NCBI GenBank assembly: GCA_019931245.1
Contig: JAINDL010000018.1
Span: 1-51,689 of the forward strand
DNA length: 51,689 bases
Direction of reading: 5' to 3'
Source: Bryobacteraceae bacterium CoA2 C42
GTDB lineage: Bacteria > Acidobacteriota > Terriglobia > Bryobacterales > Bryobacteraceae
The position numbers were made by a program, and so were the translations under genes. Positions 25,743-34,180 of this stretch are shown here, in pieces (the stretch's first letter is position 1; each line of letters begins with the position of its first letter). The notes under the pieces are model-generated. The model saw only the letters and a program-made list of their open reading frames with translations. It ran no database searches and was not told the DNA's origin.

Positions 25743-27968
25743 CTATGGGGCCGGCTGCAAAACCAACGTCGAAACCACCGGCGCAACGAGCGCAAAACCC
25801 TTCGCGCTCTGGTACGCCCGCCACTGATCCTTGTAATGCCCGGAAAACGGGTGGCCCGATACCCCCGCCGGCAAATGGTATCGCGCCCCCGCCGGATCCC
25901 CGAAATCCACCACCAGCCGCATCGAGGGCAGCAGCCGCGCCGACGTCTGCTTCACCGTCGTACTCGACCCGTTCGCCGGGTACGGCCCCAGGTTGAAGTA
26001 GCCCCCAATCCACGGCAGCTTCTCGAGCACCGGATGCCGTACCGTCAGCTGGTTGTAAACTCCGTAACGCCACTTCCGCACATCCGCCCCCTGCATCCGC
26101 TGGCCCTCCTCGAAACCCTCCTCGCACGCCCGCAGCAGCACCACGTCCCAATCAGCAAACCAGCCCGGCGGCCTCCGCGCCACCAGCCCCTCAATGCGCG
26201 CCGAACCGATGTCCGGGCCGTACTCCGCCCCCGGCTGCCCGGCCGCCCTTTCCGCAATCATCCGGCGCAGATGCTGCTCCGTGTAGGTCATCACCAGCGG
26301 CGCAGCCAGCTCCGGCATCATCTGGCCGTTCCACTCCCGCAGCAACTCCACCGCCGCCGCCAAATGCGGCTTGCTCCCCCGCTGCCGCTCCCAGGCCGCC
26401 ACCACCTGCCCCGCCAGATGGTGGGACAACCCCGAATACACATCCGCCTGCACCTCCATCGTCGCCGCCGCCGTCCACTTCGGCGCCGCGCCAATCCGGT
26501 CGGCAATCTGCCGCGCGCGATACGGCGCCGCAAAGTTACCCCCCACCCGATACGGATACTCGGCCGGAAACGGATTCTGGTTCGCCGTCAGCACGCGCCC
26601 CGACGGCGGGTTATACACGCTCGGCATCTCGGCAAACGGAATCATGCCCTCCCACTCAAACTCCCCCGTCGAACCCTCCACCGGCACATCCCCGGCGTGC
26701 CGGCGCCGGATCGGCAGCCGCCCCATCGTCTGCAGGCCGATGTTGCCGTCCACATCGGCATAGACCACATTGCTCGGCGCCGCCGGAAAGCTCGCTAGCG
26801 CCGCGCGAAACTCCTCCCAGTTCCGCGCCCGGTTCAGCGGCAGAATTCCAAATACAAACGGCTCCGGCTCCGCCCCGGTCCACCGCAGCGCCGCCTGCCG
26901 GTTGCCCACCGTCGCAACCACCGGTCCATGCCCGGTCACCCACTGCCGAAACTCCACCGGCGCCTGCCCCTTCACCGGTATCAGCTCCCGGTCCAACTCC
27001 GCCTGCAGCACCTGGCCCTTGTACACGTAACGGCCTGTTGCCGGGTCCAACTGTTCCAGGTAGTAGTCCTGCACGTCGAATCCAAGATTCGTAATCCCCC
27101 ACGCAATCCGCTCGTTCCGTCCCACAATCACGCCCGGAATCCCCGGAATCGTCATCCCGCTCACCGCCAGCCCCCCGCCCCGCAGCTGCACCGGGTACCA
27201 GGTTCCCGGAATCCCGTGCTGCAGATGCGGGTCGTTCGCCAGCAGCGCCCGGCCCGACGCCGTCCGCGACGGTGCCAGCGCCCAGGCGTTCGAACCCGGT
27301 TGGATATCCTCCCCGCCCCGCATCCCGAACAGATACTCCACCTTCTCCCGGTCGCCCTTGGCGAGCATGACCGCCTTCTGCAGCTCCATCCGGCCCGTGT
27401 TCGACAGCGTCCGGAACATCAGCAACCCGATACCCAGCGTATCTTCAACCCGCCACGGCCGCGGGTCAAAGGCAAGCAGCCGGAACTCCACCGGGTAGTT
27501 CCCCCGTCGCTCCCGGATAAAGTGGTTCACCCCCCGCGCAAATGCCGCCAGCGCCGCGTAGTCGGCCGCCGAAAGCTTCGCCAGCTGCCGCTCGGCAATC
27601 CGCGCAATCCGGTAGCTGCGCGTCTCGCGGTCCAAATCCAAAGCCCCCGGCCCCACCACCTCGGCCAGCGTCCCGTTCGCCGCCCGCCGCAGCGACTCCA
27701 TGTGCCACAACCGGTCCTGCGCCGTTACATAGCCCTGCGCAAACAGCAGATCCTCGAGCGTCGCCGCTTCGATCCGCGGCAGCCCGCGCTCGTCCCGCTG
27801 CACGGTCACCGCGCTCCTCACCGGCGCCGCCACCGTACCGCTCGTCTGCGGCAGCGGACGCCAGCCAAACCACCACACCGCCCACCCCGCCGCCAGGGCC
27901 ACGATACCGATCACCGTGTTGATAAACTTGAGAAGCCAATTCGAGCGCACTCCCTGTATTGTAGCCAT
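25743..27968 (-). CDS. penicillin acylase family protein (Ntn hydrolase)
   Basis: A 741-residue S45-family precursor. An N-terminal anchor helix (FINTVIGIVALAAGWAVWWF) is followed by the alpha-subunit region (RDERGLPRIEAATLEDLLFA, GYVTAQDRLWHMESLRR) and the autocleavage site at Gly225/Ser226 in QPGSNAWAL, where Ser226 becomes the N-terminal nucleophile of the beta subunit. The block LLANDPHLQ that follows is also typical. These enzymes cleave amide bonds in acyl amides such as acyl-homoserine lactones, peptides or beta-lactams; the natural substrate is unknown. Its start is only 21 bp from the divergent CNNM gene. Confidence 0.9.
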   Translation of the reverse strand: MATIQGVRSNWLLKFINTVIGIVALAAGWAVWWFGWRPLPQTSGTVAAPVRSAVTVQRDERGLPRIEAATLEDLLFAQGYVTAQDRLWHMESLRRAANGTLAEVVGPGALDLDRETRSYRIARIAERQLAKLSAADYAALAAFARGVNHFIRERRGNYPVEFRLLAFDPRPWRVEDTLGIGLLMFRTLSNTGRMELQKAVMLAKGDREKVEYLFGMRGGEDIQPGSNAWALAPSRTASGRALLANDPHLQHGIPGTWYPVQLRGGGLAVSGMTIPGIPGVIVGRNERIAWGITNLGFDVQDYYLEQLDPATGRYVYKGQVLQAELDRELIPVKGQAPVEFRQWVTGHGPVVATVGNRQAALRWTGAEPEPFVFGILPLNRARNWEEFRAALASFPAAPSNVVYADVDGNIGLQTMGRLPIRRRHAGDVPVEGSTGEFEWEGMIPFAEMPSVYNPPSGRVLTANQNPFPAEYPYRVGGNFAAPYRARQIADRIGAAPKWTAAATMEVQADVYSGLSHHLAGQVVAAWERQRGSKPHLAAAVELLREWNGQMMPELAAPLVMTYTEQHLRRMIAERAAGQPGAEYGPDIGSARIEGLVARRPPGWFADWDVVLLRACEEGFEEGQRMQGADVRKWRYGVYNQLTVRHPVLEKLPWIGGYFNLGPYPANGSSTTVKQTSARLLPSMRLVVDFGDPAGARYHLPAGVSGHPFSGHYKDQWRAYQSAKGFALVAPVVSTLVLQPAP

Positions 27969-27989
27969 CCGGGCAGCGCGCCTCCTCGC

Positions 27990-29333
27990 ATGTCAGACGC
28001 CAACTACGGATATCGGTTTCTCTTACTCGCCTTCATTGTCGCCCTCAACGGGTTCTTCGCCGCCTCGGAGGCCGCCATGCTCTCGGTGCGCAAGTCCCGC
28101 CTCCAGTCGCTCGCCGACGAAGGCGAGGCCGGCGCCAAAATGGCTCTCAGCCTGCTTGAAAACCCCGAACGCATGCTCAGCGTCACCCAGGTCGGCGTCA
28201 CGCTCACCAGCCTCGGCCTCGGCTGGGCCGGCGAAGATACGCTCTTTCAAATGCTGGTCGGCTGGCTCCAGCCCGTCATGACCCCCACGACCACCGCCCT
28301 GTTCCACGGCATCGCCATCACCGCCGCCTTCACCGTCATGACGTACTTTCACGTCGTCCTCGGTGAAGTCGTCCCGAAGAATGTCGCCCTCGCCTCGGCC
28401 GACAAACTCGCCGTCCTCGTCGCCCCCATCCTGCTTGTCTTCTCCCGCCTCGCCGGCCCGCTCGTCACCACCATCGAACGCTCCGCCAACGCCATCTCCG
28501 CCCGCCTCGGCGTCACCGGCGAAACCCAAACCAGCGGACACTCGGTCGAAGAACTCAAGTTCATCGTCGCCTCCAGCCGCACCGAAGGCCATCTGGTCGG
28601 CTTCGAAGAGGACGCCATCCGCCGCCTGCTCGAACTGTCCAACTTCGCCGCCCGCGAAATCATGGTGCCCCGCAAACAGATGGTCGCCGTCAGTGTCTCC
28701 TCCACGCTCGACCACGTCCTGCGCCAACTCAACGAACACCAGTACTCCCGTCTGCCCGTCTATGAAAAGGATCCCGACCACATCGTCGGCGTCGTCCACC
28801 TCAAAGACCTCGTCCAGGTCTGGATGAGCCGCCGCGCCGCCCTCGAGGCCCGCCGGCCCGCCGCCCGCGGCTTCGATCTGCGCAAGGTCATGCGCCAGCC
28901 GCTGTTCGTCCCCGAAACCAAGTCGCTCCACGAACTCGTCGACGAGTTCCGCGAACATCACTCCCACATGGCCATCGTCGTCGACGAACACGGCTCCGTC
29001 GCCGGCCTCGTCACCCTCGAAGACGTCCTCGAACAGGTCTTCGGCGAAATCGAGGACGAACACGACATCTCCCGACCGCGCGCCGCCGCCGACGCCCCCA
29101 GCTTTGAAGTCGACGGCATGATCAACATCCCCGACCTCGCCAACCAGTACGGCATCGAACTGCCCTCCGACGACGGCTACGAAACCCTGGCCGGCTTCCT
29201 CCTGTTTGAGCTCGGCGACCTTCCGCAGGTCGGCACCACCGTCGAACACGCCAAACTCCGCTTCACGGTCCTGGAGATGGAGCGCAACCGCATCGCCCGG
29301 GTCCAGGTCGAACGGCTGGGCGCCGGTGGCTGA
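27990..29333 (+). CDS. CNNM/CorC (HlyC) family transporter or regulator
   Basis: 447 residues from the ATG at 27990. The N-terminal CNNM (DUF21) domain has about four hydrophobic segments (FLLLAFIVALNGFFAASEAA, HVVLGEVVPKNVALA). A pair of CBS domains follows (IMVPRKQMVAVSV, DHIVGVVHLKDLVQV), then a C-terminal CorC_HlyC domain (PSFEVDGMINIPDLANQYG). Family members act in Mg2+ or Co2+ export or its control, and the CBS pair senses nucleotides. The frame is open far upstream on this strand, but that part is antisense to the penicillin-acylase gene and is not used. The stop overlaps the CLC start. Confidence 0.9.
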   Translation: MSDANYGYRFLLLAFIVALNGFFAASEAAMLSVRKSRLQSLADEGEAGAKMALSLLENPERMLSVTQVGVTLTSLGLGWAGEDTLFQMLVGWLQPVMTPTTTALFHGIAITAAFTVMTYFHVVLGEVVPKNVALASADKLAVLVAPILLVFSRLAGPLVTTIERSANAISARLGVTGETQTSGHSVEELKFIVASSRTEGHLVGFEEDAIRRLLELSNFAAREIMVPRKQMVAVSVSSTLDHVLRQLNEHQYSRLPVYEKDPDHIVGVVHLKDLVQVWMSRRAALEARRPAARGFDLRKVMRQPLFVPETKSLHELVDEFREHHSHMAIVVDEHGSVAGLVTLEDVLEQVFGEIEDEHDISRPRAAADAPSFEVDGMINIPDLANQYGIELPSDDGYETLAGFLLFELGDLPQVGTTVEHAKLRFTVLEMERNRIARVQVERLGAGG

Positions 29334-30447
29334 AGCCGCCGCCCGCCTGCTCCGCAGTCTGGCCACGGCGCTGCTCGCCGGCTCCTCCTCGGCGCTTCTG
29401 CTCTGCGCCCTCGACCGCGCCGGGGAATGGTTCGCCGGCCACCGCGCCCTCGTCCTCCTGCTGCCCGCCGCCGGGTGGCTGACGCAGTGGCTCTACCGCC
29501 GCTCCGGCGCGGGCGGGATGGCCGAGGTCCTGGCCGATATCGCCGACCCCCTACAACGCGTCAGCTGGAAGATGGCCCCCGCCGTGCTCTCCGGCACGCT
29601 GCTGACGCACGTGTGCGGCGGCTCGGCCGGACGCGAAGGCACCGCCGTCCAGGCCGGCGCCGCCTGCGCCGCCCGCGCCGGCGCCGACCTCCGCATCGGC
29701 ATCGCCGCCGGCTTCGGCAGCGTCTTCGGCACCCCCTGGGCCGGCCTGCTCTACGCCTGTGAAATCTCGGGCCTCCGCACCGCCGCGCCCGCGCTGCTCG
29801 CCCACTGCCTGCTGGCCGCCTGCACCGCCGATGCCGTGGCCCGTGCCTGGGGCGCCCAGCATACCGTCTACCGCATCGCCCGCTGGCCGGGCGCCGACGC
29901 CCTCCTCTGGGCCGCTGCCGCCGGTCTGCTGTGCGGCGGCGCCGCCTGGCTCTTCCATCTGCTGACGAACCTCGCCCGGCGCTACCTCTCCGTGCTGACC
30001 GGCGGCGCGGTGGTGGCCGCCGCGCTCGCCACCACCGGAGCGTGGCAGTTCGCCGGCCTCGGCGTCGCCTCCATCGCGGCGGCCTTCACCACGCCCGCCG
30101 GCCCCTTCGACTGGCTCGCCAAGCTCGCCCTCACCGCCGTGACGGTCGGCAGCGGCTTCCGCGGCGGCGAGGCCACGCCCCTGTTCTTCATCGGAGCCAC
30201 CCTCGGCAGCGCCCTCAGCGGCCCCCTCGGTCTGCCCGCGGACTGGCTCGCCGGCCTCGGCTTCGTCGCGGTCTTCGCGGCGGCCACGCGCACCCCGCTC
30301 GCGAGTACTGTTCTCGCCGTCGAACTCTTCGGCCCGTCCGCCGTACCCTACGTGCTCGCCGCCTGCTTCAGCGCCGACCGGGCCGCCGCCCTCGCCCAGC
30401 GGCTGTGGCGCCGCGGCGAACCCAAAACAAACGGTCTCGGCCCCTGA
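29326..30447 (+). CDS. CLC-family chloride channel or H+/Cl- exchanger
   Basis: 373 residues from the GTG at 29326, which overlaps the stop of the CNNM gene by 8 bp, indicating coupling. About ten hydrophobic helices are visible. The family motifs are GGSAGREGTAVQAGA (the GxEGP position with gating Glu) and GSGFRGGEATPLFFIGA (the GxFxP-like anion site). A second acidic residue in LLYACEISGLR matches the internal proton glutamate of exchangers. The length is short and there are no C-terminal CBS domains, as in the YfeO-type proteins. The role is anion/proton balance at the membrane. Confidence 0.8.
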   Translation: MAEAAARLLRSLATALLAGSSSALLLCALDRAGEWFAGHRALVLLLPAAGWLTQWLYRRSGAGGMAEVLADIADPLQRVSWKMAPAVLSGTLLTHVCGGSAGREGTAVQAGAACAARAGADLRIGIAAGFGSVFGTPWAGLLYACEISGLRTAAPALLAHCLLAACTADAVARAWGAQHTVYRIARWPGADALLWAAAAGLLCGGAAWLFHLLTNLARRYLSVLTGGAVVAAALATTGAWQFAGLGVASIAAAFTTPAGPFDWLAKLALTAVTVGSGFRGGEATPLFFIGATLGSALSGPLGLPADWLAGLGFVAVFAAATRTPLASTVLAVELFGPSAVPYVLAACFSADRAAALAQRLWRRGEPKTNGLGP

Positions 30448-30471
30448 AGCTTCCCACGCCGTCGAGCCACC

Positions 30472-30927
30472 TCAATCACCCGGCCCCCCGGCCCCCAGCC
30501 TCCAGATCTGCTGCCCGTCCAGCCCGGCCAGCAGCCGACCGTACCCCGGCAGCAGTTCGGCCAGCGGCGCCAGCACAAACGCACGCTCCCCCATCCGCGG
30601 ATGCGGAATCGTCAGCCGCGGCGAACGCAAAACAAAATTGCCATAGAGCAAAATATCGATGTCCAGCGTCCGCGGCGCGTTCGGAAACGGCCGCTCCCGC
30701 TGCCGCAGGTGCTCGAGACGCCGCACCTCGTCCAGCAGCGCCCACGGCGAACGCTCCGTCTCCACCTCACACACACAGTTCAGGAAGGAACCCTGCGCCA
30801 GATAGTGCAGCGGTGCCGTCTCATAGAAGCCCGAAACGCGCACCGGGCGCAGCGCCTCCAGCGCAAACTGCAGATGCGCCGCGCGGTCGCCCACGTTCGA
30901 ACCCAGACCCAGGTACGCCGTATTCAA
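30472..30927 (-). CDS. folK: 2-amino-4-hydroxy-6-hydroxymethyldihydropteridine pyrophosphokinase
   Basis: A 151-residue HPPK of usual size. The opening YLGLGSNVGDRAAHL, the substrate-loop FYETAPLHY and the signature RTLDIDILLYG with IPHPRMGERAFVL are all present. It catalyses pyrophosphate transfer from ATP in folate synthesis. Its ATG overlaps the stop of ruvB by 4 bp. It is the last gene of a ruvA-ruvB-folK unit on the minus strand; no other folate gene is adjacent. Confidence 0.95.
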   Translation of the reverse strand: MNTAYLGLGSNVGDRAAHLQFALEALRPVRVSGFYETAPLHYLAQGSFLNCVCEVETERSPWALLDEVRRLEHLRQRERPFPNAPRTLDIDILLYGNFVLRSPRLTIPHPRMGERAFVLAPLAELLPGYGRLLAGLDGQQIWRLGAGGPGD

Positions 30928-31949
30928 AACAGCGAGTTCTGCGGCCCCGCCGCCGGAGGCGCAATCTTGAAGTAGTCAAACGCCCGCCGCGTCCCCACGC
31001 GACCCCGCGGCGTCCGGTCGAGAAACCCAAGTTGCATCAGATAAGGCTCGTAAACCTCCTCAATCGTCGCCGACTCCTCATCAATCGACGCCGCGATCGT
31101 GTTAATCCCCACCGGCCCCCCAGCGTACTTATCGAGAATCGTCATCATAATCTTCTGGTCGATCTCATCGAGGCCGAACCGGTCCACCTCGAGCAGATCG
31201 AGCGCCGTCACCGCCACCTCCAGCGTAATCTCCCCGTTGGCCCGCACCTGCGCGTAATCCCGCACCCGCCGCAGCAGCCGGTTGGCAATGCGCGGCGTGC
31301 CCCGCGCGCGCCGCGCAATCTCGCCAGCCGCCTCCTCGGAGATCGTCAACGTCATCAGCCGCGCCGACCGCAGCACAATCCGCGTCAAATCGGCTTCGTC
31401 GTAGTGATTCAGCCGCAGCACCAGCCCGAAGCGCCCCCGCAGCGGCGCCGAAATCAGCCCCTGCCGCGTCGTCGCCCCCACCGCGGTGAAGCGCTGAATC
31501 GGCAGCGAATGCGTCCGCGCCCCCGGCCCCGTACCCACCATGATGTCCACCCGGAAATCCTCAAGCGCCGAGTAGAGAATCTCCTCGACGTCCGGCAGCA
31601 GCCGGTGAATCTCGTCAATGAAGAAAACCTGCCGGGCCTGCACATTCGTCAGCACCCCGGTCAGATCGAGCTTCTTTTGCAGAATCGGCGCCGCCGTCTG
31701 CTCAAAACCCACTTCGAGCTCCTGCGAAATCAACTGCGCCAGCGTCGTCTTGCCCAAGCCCGGCGGCCCGTACAGCAGTACATGGTCCATCGCCTCGCCC
31801 CGCTGCCGCGCCGCTTCAATGGCAATCGAAAGGTTCTCCTTCAGCTTGGGCTGCCCGGTAAAATCGGCCAGCCGGCGCGGCCGCAGCGCCGATTCAAACT
31901 TCTTATCCTCCTCCTCGAGCGCTCCCGAAATGACTTTCCGATTCGCCAT
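30924..31949 (-). CDS. ruvB: Holliday junction DNA helicase RuvB
   Basis: A 341-residue AAA+ branch-migration motor. The N-terminal RPRRLADFTGQPKLKENL precedes Walker A (YGPPGLGKTTLAQL) and Walker B (VFFIDEIHRLLPDVEE). The arginine-finger block LPIQRFTAVGATTRQGLI and the C-terminal winged helix (EPYLMQLGFLDRTPRGRV) follow. It is 3 bp after ruvA and 4-bp overlapped with folK. Confidence 0.97.
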   Translation of the reverse strand: MANRKVISGALEEEDKKFESALRPRRLADFTGQPKLKENLSIAIEAARQRGEAMDHVLLYGPPGLGKTTLAQLISQELEVGFEQTAAPILQKKLDLTGVLTNVQARQVFFIDEIHRLLPDVEEILYSALEDFRVDIMVGTGPGARTHSLPIQRFTAVGATTRQGLISAPLRGRFGLVLRLNHYDEADLTRIVLRSARLMTLTISEEAAGEIARRARGTPRIANRLLRRVRDYAQVRANGEITLEVAVTALDLLEVDRFGLDEIDQKIMMTILDKYAGGPVGINTIAASIDEESATIEEVYEPYLMQLGFLDRTPRGRVGTRRAFDYFKIAPPAAGPQNSLF

Positions 31950-31952
31950 GGT

Positions 31953-32549
31953 CTACCGCACCAGCTCCAGCGCCCGCCGGAACAGCGGTTCGAACTCATC
32001 GCCCGCCACCGTCGTGCGCGCCTTCCGTACCGCCGCTTCGGCCGCCGGCCGAGGCGACCCGAGATTCACGAGCGCCGAGATGATGTCCGCCTCCATCTCC
32101 GACACCGGCGCCGCCGCCACCGTCTTGCCGCCGGCGGGCCCCGCCATCGCGTCAATCTTATCGCGCAGCTCCAGCACCATCCGCTCGGCCGTCTTCTTGC
32201 CCACGCCCGGAATGCGCGTCAGCAGCGTCACCTCCCCGCCCCGTATCGCCGCCGCCAGATCTGCCGTGGGCAGCCCGGACAGCGCCGTCAGCGCCAGCTT
32301 GGCGCCAATACCCGAAACCGTGATCAGCTTCTCAAACAGCTGCTTCTCCTCGACCGAAAAAAAACCAAACAGCTGTATGGCGTCCTCGCGCACACTCGTG
32401 TGGATCCGCAGACGCACCTCAGCGCCCGCATCCGGCAGCCGTGTGTAGGTCGATACCGGAATGGCCACATCGTAGCCTACGCCCTGGCAATCGACAATCG
32501 CCTGGTGCGGATGTTTCTCAAGTAGGGTGCCGCGCAGGTGCGCAATCAT
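31953..32549 (-). CDS. ruvA: Holliday junction DNA helicase RuvA
   Basis: A 198-residue junction-binding protein with the N-terminal OB fold (MIAHLRGTLLEKHPHQAIVD), helix-hairpin-helix motifs (LITVSGIGAKLALTALSGL, LLTRIPGVGKKTAERMVLEL) and the small C-terminal domain that contacts RuvB (ALVNLGSPRPAAEAAV). It heads the ruvA-ruvB-folK transcript. It is divergent from rsmE, with only 21 bp between the two starts. Confidence 0.97.
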   Translation of the reverse strand: MIAHLRGTLLEKHPHQAIVDCQGVGYDVAIPVSTYTRLPDAGAEVRLRIHTSVREDAIQLFGFFSVEEKQLFEKLITVSGIGAKLALTALSGLPTADLAAAIRGGEVTLLTRIPGVGKKTAERMVLELRDKIDAMAGPAGGKTVAAAPVSEMEADIISALVNLGSPRPAAEAAVRKARTTVAGDEFEPLFRRALELVR

Positions 32550-32570
32550 AGTAGGAGCTTATATTCTCCC

Positions 32571-33305
32571 ATGGCGCGACGACTTTTCTTCGTCCCGGAA
32601 GTAAAACGGGATATGGCCGAACTCCACGACGAGATGGCCCAGCATCTGACGCGCGTCCTCCGCGTCGAACCCGGCCAGGTCTTTGAGATCTCCGACAACG
32701 AACATCTCTACCTCGCCACCGTCGAAGTGGCCCGGAAAAGCGTCGTTTCTTTCCGCGTCCAGCAGCGGCTCGCCCCGCGCCCGGCGTCCTACCCGGTCAC
32801 CCTCTACGCGAGCCTGTTCAAGTTCGATCATTTTGAGTGGATGCTCGAAAAGGCGACCGAACTCGGCGTCGGCCGCATTCAGCCCTTCGTCTCCGAACGC
32901 AGCGAGCACGGCCTGGCCAAAGCCGCACCCAAACGCATGGAACGCTGGAGCCGCATCCTGCTCGAAGCCAGCCAGCAGTGCCGCCGCCCCCGCCTGCCGG
33001 TACTCGGCGAACTCCTCGACGGCCCGGATGCGATCGCCACCGGCGAGGGTCTCCGCATCTGGCTCGACGAACGCCCCGGCGGCCAGCCCCTGCTGGAGTT
33101 GATGAGCGCCGAACGCCCCCCCGCCGTCTCGCTCCTGCTCGGCCCCGAAGGCGGCTGGGCCGAACGCGAGGCCGTCCAAATCGCCGCCGCCGGCTGGCGC
33201 CCGGCCACCCTCGGTCCCCTCATTCTGCGGGCGGAAACCGCCGCGCTCGCCGCCGTGGCTCTCGTGCAGGCTAGCGGATCTGCCGCTCCCGGAAGTCACT
33301 CATAA
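32571..33305 (+). CDS. rsmE: 16S rRNA (uracil1498-N3)-methyltransferase
   Basis: 244 residues from the ATG at 32571, preceded by AGGAG about 14 bp upstream; a further in-frame ATG at 32538 lies inside ruvA on the other strand and is unlikely. A PUA-like N-terminal domain (HLTRVLRVEPGQVFEISDN) leads to a SPOUT fold with VGRIQPFVSERSEHG, the knot-forming LLGPEGGWAEREAV and LGPLILRAETAALAA. It methylates U1498 in the decoding region. Its end overlaps the convergent Spy-like gene by 35 bp. Confidence 0.92.
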   Translation: MARRLFFVPEVKRDMAELHDEMAQHLTRVLRVEPGQVFEISDNEHLYLATVEVARKSVVSFRVQQRLAPRPASYPVTLYASLFKFDHFEWMLEKATELGVGRIQPFVSERSEHGLAKAAPKRMERWSRILLEASQQCRRPRLPVLGELLDGPDAIATGEGLRIWLDERPGGQPLLELMSAERPPAVSLLLGPEGGWAEREAVQIAAAGWRPATLGPLILRAETAALAAVALVQASGSAAPGSHS

Positions 33306-33645
33306 TCCGGTTGAATCGCTTCCGCTGCTCTTCGGTCAGCAGTTGGTCGATCCGGGACTTGCCCGTCGCCCGCACCTCGTCCATCTGCGCCTGCAGCATC
33401 TGGTAGTACATCGTGAAGTCGTCGAGCACCGTCTCAATCTCCGCTGTCTGCTCCGGCGTCAGCTTCAGCTCTTTTTGCAGCCGCTTGAGCGTCACTTCCT
33501 TATTCGAATCGTTCCAGGAGACCACCTTCACCGGTTGCACAGCGGCCCGATAAACCAGCGCCCCCGCCACGCCGCCGCACAAAAAAACCAGCGCCAGCGT
33601 CACCAGGATCTGCGGGTTCTTCCAAGGTGCACTGGAACGCATCAT
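33271..33645 (-). CDS. membrane-anchored Spy/CpxP-like protein
   Basis: A 124-residue protein with an N-terminal anchor (ILVTLALVFLCGGVAGALV) and a periplasmic helical body. It contains LKLTPEQTAEIETVLDDFT and LLTEEQRKRFNRI, the LTxxQ-type repeats of the Spy/CpxP and zinc-resistance-associated families, which bind unfolded proteins or metals. It lies 35 bp downstream of the anti-sigma gene on the same strand, suggesting a sigma, anti-sigma, Spy-like envelope-stress unit. The overlap with rsmE is antisense only. Confidence 0.7.
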   Translation of the reverse strand: MMRSSAPWKNPQILVTLALVFLCGGVAGALVYRAAVQPVKVVSWNDSNKEVTLKRLQKELKLTPEQTAEIETVLDDFTMYYQMLQAQMDEVRATGKSRIDQLLTEEQRKRFNRIMSDFRERQIR

Positions 33646-33680
33646 CCTGTTCGTCTAAACCCTTCTTCGTCCAAACAGCC

Positions 33681-34148
33681 TTACTCGGTGAAATTCGCTA
33701 GGGTCACCAGGAGCGAATCCCGCCCGTTCTGCGGATTTTCCCCGTCGACGGACTCGGCCGGCGAGTTCGCTAGAACCTGCACCGGGGTGCTGGCCAGTTC
33801 ATGTTGAACCGGCTCGGTCGACAGCAGAAACACCCCCATCAGAATCACCAGCGCCGCCGAGGCATACACCAGATTTCGGCCAAACACCGGATCCAGCAGC
33901 AGACCCCAGACCGACGGCCGCTCCTCAGCCTCTATCCGCCGCATCACCCGGCCATAAAACCCGGGAGCCGGCTCTAGTTCCGCTGGCGCCCGCAACAGCC
34001 GCAGCGCCCCGGCGTGGGCCATCATCTGCGAAACAAGATCATGACACTGGCGGCACACGCCTACGTGAGACGCGAAAGCTTCCCTCACCGGCCCGTCCAG
34101 ACGGCCCTCCAGAAAATCCTCGATATGATCCTCAACCGAACGATGCAT
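33681..34148 (-). CDS. membrane anti-sigma factor with zinc-finger domain
   Basis: About 155 residues from the ATG at 34148 (an upstream in-frame start at 34178 adds a Gly/Lys-rich leader). The cytoplasmic zinc finger is His-x3-Cys-x2-Cys (HVGVCRQCH). One transmembrane helix (LVYASAALVILMGVFLLS) and a short periplasmic tail follow. This is the usual transmembrane anti-sigma design, where the tail receives an envelope signal. The sigma gene ends 32 bp upstream. Confidence 0.82.
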   Translation of the reverse strand: MHRSVEDHIEDFLEGRLDGPVREAFASHVGVCRQCHDLVSQMMAHAGALRLLRAPAELEPAPGFYGRVMRRIEAEERPSVWGLLLDPVFGRNLVYASAALVILMGVFLLSTEPVQHELASTPVQVLANSPAESVDGENPQNGRDSLLVTLANFTE

Positions 34149-34180
34149 ATCCCAACCCTTTCCCTTGCCAGATAACAAGC

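Noticed and set aside
26928-27989. Long in-frame plus-strand extension upstream of the CNNM gene
   Set aside because: It is antisense to the penicillin-acylase gene, rich in Arg/Pro/His, and the CNNM domain starts cleanly at the ATG at 27990.
30880-30910. GTTCGAAcc-like strings suggestive of tRNA T-arms (also near 27290 and 31990)
   Set aside because: All fall inside folK, the acylase gene and ruvA, with no acceptor stem or anticodon arm around them.
29931-32525. An 864-codon plus-strand open frame
   Set aside because: It lies over the CLC gene in another frame and antisense to folK, ruvB and ruvA; its Arg/Pro-rich translation is the usual GC-rich shadow.
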